Assembly: GCA_011947345.1 (NCBI GenBank)
Contig: JAAVTG010000586.1
Coordinates: 434,001 to 498,000, forward strand
Source: Phytophthora quininea
Lineage: Eukaryota > Oomycota > Peronosporomycetes > Peronosporales > Peronosporaceae
DNA length: 64,000 bases
Direction: 5' to 3'
Positions 58,528-64,000 of this stretch are shown piece by piece (the first letter of the stretch is position 1; every line of letters begins with the position of its first letter). The notes below the pieces were generated by a model. The model was not told the origin of the DNA. It ran no database searches and saw nothing but the letters and a program-made list of their open reading frames with translations. Made by a program: the position numbers and the translations under genes.

Positions 58528-59595
58528 ACAATCGGTGCGGATATTATATTTTAATTATAATATCAAATCAGCATCTGCAAACAAAGAACACTGGAAAAAT
58601 GGATGGTTGTCCCGTAGATTTTCTCCCAAAACTCCAAGTGATACACTAGTATCGCCAGAGAAAATTCCGCAGCGAACTCGACTGGCCCAGATAAACTGGG
58701 AAAGCGAAGACGCTTTGTTTTGAGTACATATTCTTCAAACTGAACGAAGTGAGGAAGTGATGCAAACTCAGGTTCAAAATGGGAAGCCCGCAAACTGTAC
58801 GTCCAACGAACATGTCACCTGCTGCATCGTGACGCAGATATCTGTCTTGGACCCCTCCCGTCGATTAACGCGCCCGCAAATAAACTGCTTCGAATGGGGA
58901 CACGGTGTCGACCCAGAAGAGAAAATATGGAAGAGCCCTTCCTCATCGAGTCCGTGCCAATGTCAGTAGACGAAGTACCGCGTCGATCAAGATTTGCGGC
59001 AACCTGTGGTCCTTCCTACCGACCACCTTACGATAGGGCTCGTACTGGTCGCTTCCTGGAAATAAATGTGCATAGGTTGTGTCGACATTGTACGTTGCCC
59101 ATTACACGCCTGTAGCAAACAAACAAAATATTACTAAAAGCTACAAAAATAAATTGAGCTTTCCAAGAGCAAGAATGGGCCAGACTTCCGGCGCCAACGG
59201 ATTTGTGCAGACATGGCGAGGGTGTCGTGGCCTAGATCCACGTTGGTCGTTTGTGCAAAATAAACGCATACTGCGTCGTCGCGCCACTCCAGGTGACTGT
59301 AGCATATTGATACTGTGTTTGCTGCTCGGGACATCAAGTTCCAAGATATTTGCACGGGGAACCCTCAGGTTTCCCCGATGCCAACATGGAAAACAACCTC
59401 GAGACCGCCGCGTTTCCTTCAGTCCTACCGCGTCCTACGTAATACGCATAACGAATTCTGTTTTTCTCGTCCAGTATCACGCAATCCGATGCATGAATTT
59501 TCTGATTTTTTAATAATATTTTGAAAGCAGACCGAAGAAAGGGCCGGACCCCAACAACAGAACAGCGCACGACGGCGGGCCACGAGAGCGACGGC

Positions 59596-60833
59596 ATGCG
59601 CTCGGAAGCTCTGGACGCGCCCGGCGGCTCGGGGAGCGGCCAGTGGCAGCAGACGCGGCGTCCTCCGACATCTCGGGCGGCGTGGCGGTCGTCCCCATGT
59701 GCGCGACAGGCGCCGAGTCACCCGCCACTCCCATGGAGGTGGCGCTGGTCCAGGAGAGAGCCGCAGACAGGAATCAGGACGCGCCCATGACGGCAGAGCA
59801 GGTGACGCAGCGGCAGAACGAGCAGCGCAGAGAGCGACACTGGCGACGGCTGGTGCACAGCGAACTGCGGGACCGCTTGGTGACGGGAATGTACGTGGAG
59901 AAGTCCCCAGACGGCTTCAAATACTAGCTATTGACGCCTTTTATTTGTGCTCTGCAGGATGGTGGAGCTGCAGAGGATTACAGGGGACACGGACACGAGA
60001 CACCTGCGAATGTGCGCGTCTCGCTACGAGTCGTTCGTGTGGAAGAAGAGCGCCAATCAGCTACAGTACAAGCAGAAGCTGGAACGGAGACTCGAGTCGC
60101 TCAGGAGACAACCTTCGCAGGCGGACAATGGAGGTGTTAACGTCAGTGTGCGGGTGCTGGAAGGGTCCCGTCTCAGTCTGGTCCGATCGCTGAACTCGTC
60201 TCCAGAGCCACACGAGTCCACTGCTGCTGCTGTTCCAGCGCTGGAGTCGTGCCCTTACAGCCGTCGCCAACCAGAGCAGCAACAGAGGGATCGAGATACA
60301 CCGTGTCCATTGATGGCAACGACACGTCGACACAGCAGTCGGTCGAGCAGTCGCAGGACTGCCAGCAGCAGTAGCAAACGAGCAGGGAAACGGAAAGCAC
60401 GCTCGTCCTCGACGTCTTCAGCGTCCTCTGCAGACAGCTCGTCCTCGCAACGCGATGAGCAGTACTTTGCCAAGCTGAGGGAATGAAGACAAAGTACCGC
60501 GACGAGGTCGCGCTGGTGTTTCGCGAGCTCTGCCGCGTCAACACGGTGATCCAGCACTCGGCCAGTCTGCGACGCCACGAGTCCAACAACCTGGGCGATT
60601 TCCTGGCCAACCTCAAGAAAATAATTTATTTGCTGGAGCAGCAGCCTGGCGAGGCCTGCGGCATGATCCCGGCGCGCAAGCGCACCGTCGAGTATCTGGA
60701 CGTGGTGGAGTCCCACATCCAGCGCAAGGTGCTGCCGATTCTCCACCGACTGCGCCACACGTACTCGACCATCCTGCGTCCGATCGTGCTCAACTACATG
60801 AAGAATAGTTACCGCTTCAACCGCCGATTCTAG
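59596..60833 (+). CDS. MED15-like KIX-domain protein (putative Mediator tail subunit)
   Basis: MED15 uses an N-terminal KIX domain to receive activators for the Mediator complex. ATG 59596 (MRSEALDAPGGSGSGQ) followed by a one-base loss near 59643. The KIX-like region begins RRERHWRRLVHSELRDRLVT, then crosses a 67-bp intron (59891-59957, GTACGT..CTGCAG) into MVELQRITGDTD and RYESFVWKKSANQLQYKQKL, matching the order W-R..L..R-L/I-V....ELK....YE..I/V....S...Y..K. A long Ser/Arg/Gln-rich low-complexity stretch follows. After a one-base loss near 60482 there is a conserved-looking helical C-terminus (LGDFLANLKKIIYLLEQQ, HIQRKVLPILHRLRHTYST) ending TAG 60831-60833. About 390 residues, shorter than animal MED15. 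Identification is by layout, not by strong identity. Confidence 0.5.
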
Positions 60834-60969
60834 TGGAGGAAGCAAGTATGGGGCGCCTTCACCGTGGCCTAAGGTTCTTCTTTTCAAATGTAGTATGAAC
60901 GAGTGATCGCCCTGCTTTAGTGTTCTTCTGTTTAATTCTTTTGAGTTTATGTATCGGCGGCGTCGTCGC

Positions 60970-63717
60970 TTAAACATATCTGCGGCCAGTCGATGGGCTA
61001 TGAGGTAGCTTTAATCCCGCAGCAGTGGCAGAGCTAAGGCCCCTCGGCAACGCAGCTGTCGTCGTAGACATGGCCTCCGTGGCATCAATCGTCTGAGTCT
61101 TGGACGAGTTGGACACAATTACGAGCGCCGTGCCAGCGATGATCAGCAGAGAGCCCACGATGGTGAGTAAACCAGGAAACACATCCACCCCCACTGCTAC
61201 GCCCATGAAAGCAGCAAGGACAGGCTCAACCAGCATGACGACCGAAACAACAATGGGAGCAAAGTACTTCATCACAGCCACGTAGCCAAGAGTGCCCACC
61301 AACGTGCAAACGAGCACAATGTAAGCTTCAGACACTGCGCGCGGGGTCCAGCCACCCGAAGAGACCGATGACGGGATCTCGAGACATTTCGAAGGGAATC
61401 TCCAGCACTGAGAACACGGGGAAGATCAAGAGCGCCAGCATAGTGAACATCCCCACAAAAAGCAGACTAATATCCATCTCAAGACGGAGCTTCTTGGCCG
61501 TAATGAGGTAAAGCGCACCGCCCACGGCACCAACAAGAGCGACGAGATCGCCAGCTAGCGAAACCTGCACGATCTCCGTCTCTAGAGCTGTTGATGTTGA
61601 TGATTGCTGGTGGTCTAGTGTCGTGAGAGCGCCGCCAATCACACCGATAGCAGTTCCAAGCCCCTCAAACTGCGAAACGTAACGTCCGAGTAACAATCGG
61701 CCCACCACCATCAGCAGAGAGTGGCAATTGTTAAATATATAGGCGTGGTCGATGGACGTGTGCGACAGCGACCATAGGAATGTCATCAAGAAGACCGCGT
61801 ACGACAGGGAGCACGTCAAAAGAGAAACATATTCTTGGTCGTGAAGAGTGGAAGTCCCTGGTCATAGAGTGCAGCCACCGCAAGCGGGATGAACATCATC
61901 AAAGATGCCGATGTGCGCCAAAAGAGTTTCATGAATGGATCCACATTTCGCTGCAAGTCAAGAGCTGCGCCCATGGACGAGATCGTAAATAGCGCCGCAA
62001 AAAGCAGCACGTAGCCAATAATCGGCACTTGGCGCTTGACAAGCAACTGCAGCTCCATAGTTCCATTGCGTAACTCCACCGTCTCCACGGCAACATCCTT
62101 AATGTCAGTCGGAAGCGAGGACAATCGGCGCAATAATCCGGGGCGTTTGTATAGCTTGTCGCTGTCGGGGACAGCCAAGACGAACTGTTGCGAGGTCTCT
62201 TGAACGGCACCAGAGCCTCCACCGGTCGCTGTGACGTGAGGGAGCTCAATAAGATACGCATTCCGCTCCGTTGCTGTCGGTACCCCATCACTTTCGGTGG
62301 GGTGTCCAGTGGGACCAGCAGATCCCTCCCCAGGATGCTCAAATGGAATAGACACCACAAAAGAGTCCTCAGCCTGCTCCAGTATTGAGCTCCGCTTTCG
62401 CCGAATTGTCATGGGCACGCCTGCAGCTTCTCGCTCACGTCGAGATAACGTATTCGCCGAGAGTCCTCGAAGAAGTGGCGTGGTCTCGACAGGTCGAGTT
62501 GCAGTCGTGCCGTCATCCACTTCCTGCAGTTGATTAACACCCACCACAAACCCTTCAAACACGTCAGCAGATTGACGTACATGGGCGTCAACCGCACGCA
62601 GCATCGAGTCATCGTCGGCAGCAGAAACAGCGAGAAAAACATTTTTGCTTCCAGGGGTCGTCGGTCGTGCAGGCAATTGCTCCGACGGCTCTTTCGCCAC
62701 AAACACAGGCCACGGCGACAGCGACGAGATGCTATCGTTCGCTACAATGGCGTCCAGCTGCGCCTGGGTCTCCACACTGAGCCAGGCGTCCCCGCTCGTC
62801 TCTAAATATTTCAGTCCATAGCTAGGTCGCAGCACATTAAGAGCTTCAGCTAAAGAGAACTTGGGCTTCTCGTACGCCAGCATCTCCAACGCTGCAAACA
62901 GTCTCCCCGTCGTGAGGAAAAGCCCCGCGTCAATGGCATCAAACTGTTTGAGTCCACGACCAATCTTGCGGATCGTTCCGTTCGCATTGTTCAGTAATAC
63001 TTTCCCTGCCGTCGACGGGAGGCCTCGCAGCTTATCCTTGTCGGAATCCACCAGCACACACGCAACGCAGCCTTCCAGCTCAAAGTGGGCAAGTCGACTA
63101 ATGATCGCGCGGTCAAAGATATGGTCCGCCGTGTGGATCAAGAAGGGCTTGGTAAACATCTCTCTCGCAGACAGCAACGTCCGCGCATGTCCGTAGGGCG
63201 TCTCCTCTCCTAAATTGAGGAACTCAATCTGCAGCTTGGCGTAGAGGAAGCTCTCCTTCACGTGCTCCATGATCTCATGGCCAAAGTACGAGATGATGAT
63301 CACCACACGCTCCATCCCAGCCACAAACAGCTGAGCCAAAATGTGCTCGATGAGAGTGTACTCCCCAGCATAATCAGACACTTGGGCGTGTCGGAGCCGT
63401 CCAGGCACATGGTGCTGGACGCCGCAGTCAGCAGCACCTGCTTAACGCCATCCTTATCTCTGACGGGGAGGGAGGCCCCTCGCTCGGGGACTGGCTCGGT
63501 CTTCGTCATCTTCGGGCGTCTTGCCCACCGCCTCGAACGGAACCTCCTGGCCGCGGTTCACCACGACGCCCTGCATGTCCACGGCGTCCTCGGATTGCAT
63601 GCCGCGCACCAGATCCGCCTCGGGGATGTGCGCCAGCTCGCTCAGCTTCACCAGGTCCAGCGTGTACACGTTGGACGGCACCTCCGTGTCGATCTGCAGC
63701 CGCTCGCGGCCTTCCAT
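60970..63717 (-). CDS. Nucleotidyltransferase-like domain fused to an EamA/DMT-type transporter
   Basis: ATG 63717 (MEGRERLQIDTEVPSNVYTL), stop TAA 60972-60970, about 917 residues. After about 85 residues a nucleotidyltransferase fold follows: QVLLTAASSTMCLDGSDTPK, EYTLIEHILAQLFVAGMERV, PYGHARTLLSAREMFTKPFL and FDAIDAGLFLTTGRLF, as in alcohol- or sugar-phosphate cytidylyl/nucleotidyl transferases. The usual Gly-rich GxGTR loop is replaced by ASSTMC, so catalysis is doubtful. A long polar linker leads to about ten membrane segments from near residue 565 (VPIIGYVLLFAALFTISSMG, LMVVGRLLLGRYVSQFEGLG, VMLVEPVLAAFMGVAVGVDV) typical of EamA drug/metabolite transporters. Frame changes: about 63500 (dinucleotide), 63389 (one G), 61818-61821 (A4 for A5) and 61335-61342 (one GC lost). 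The LicC/LicB choline pathway pairs the same two activities as separate proteins. Confidence 0.75.
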
Positions 63718-64000
63718 GGTGAGTCGATGGAATTGGATTGCGTCGAAGAATCTACAGTGACTTTTTGTATGGCTACAGGAAATGTTATAATAACTTAATG
63801 GCAAGTTGAAGTGTTCATGCCCACGTAGAAGGCGGTGGGGCTGTGGGCTCTGAAGCTTTGAATAAATATAATAGCTCACTGTGAGCATTATCTGTAGCAT
63901 GTTCGTCTTCATGACACGCAAAGCATCAAATAAATGAACGTGCACGGTGCAGATCACGCGAGCTTCGACTGCTCACGCTATGCCTTGTCTGCGATGGCAG
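63718..64000. other. Upstream region of the transporter fusion gene
   Basis: 283 bp, AT-rich, with no open frame of note. It must include the promoter of the minus-strand gene starting at 63717. No clear initiator motif was found. Confidence 0.4.

Larger units (their letters stand above)
51642..59595. other. AT-rich gene-poor island with decayed sequence
   Basis: About 8 kb with much lower GC than its flanks. Open frames are short, overlapping and interrupted, with no GC-rich third positions like those in the flanking genes. Named exceptions (51832-52110, 55634-57571 and 57795-58527) are listed separately. A minus-strand stretch around 52660-53200 (MINGQPMCRRALARNKTGQA) may be a transposon relic but cannot be assigned. 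I see no tRNA, rRNA or CRISPR-like array. Confidence 0.5.

Overview
The window looks like a zoospore-forming oomycete, most likely Phytophthora or a close relative. The evidence is compact GC-rich genes, rare introns of about 55-80 bp with GT..AG ends, an axonemal dynein heavy chain, and an AT-rich gene-poor island beside gene-dense DNA. It is nuclear eukaryotic sequence with no operons.

Layout. 1-1152 (-): most of anthranilate synthase component I (TrpE), cut by the window edge. It diverges from a Tudor-like protein of unknown role (1288-2482, +), and a 24-bp perfect palindrome lies between them. Next come a PIH1-domain protein (2701-4190, +) and an Afi1/SPA DENN-related trafficking or polarity protein (4268-6190, -). 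From 7783 to 32422 (+) is one giant gene of about 8,100 codons. It has a small barrel-like N-terminus, an armadillo-like helical region, a Ser/Arg-rich linker, about 15 degenerate amphipathic-helix modules, then 38 near-identical tandem copies (420-450 bp each, 16.7 kb in all) of an Ala/Glu/Val-rich unit, and a tail with two more modules. It ends 119 bp before a full-length axonemal dynein heavy chain of DNAH10 / inner-arm I1-alpha type (32542-46618, +). After that: an unrecognised gene (46733-47987, +), VPS39/Vam6 (48101-51209, -), about 8 kb of AT-rich DNA with relics and a candidate terminal-inverted-repeat element (51.6-59.6 kb), a MED15-like KIX protein (59596-60833, +), and a nucleotidyltransferase fused to an EamA-type membrane transporter (60970-63717, -).

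Recurring oddity. Nearly every long gene is broken by frameshifts, about 40 in all. Almost all can be repaired by adding one base to a short homopolymer (typically 4 restored to 5) or two bases to a dinucleotide run, and the protein stays well conserved on both sides. This points to under-called simple repeats in the assembly rather than gene death. CDS spans below therefore cover the whole inferred gene, and the shift sites are given.

How the genes may connect. PIH1 proteins help assemble dyneins and other complexes, and DNAH10 is an axonemal motor. The giant gene sits between them and may be part of the flagellar programme, but that is inferred only from position. TrpE, Afi1-like, VPS39, MED15-like and the transporter fusion look like ordinary housekeeping or trafficking neighbours.
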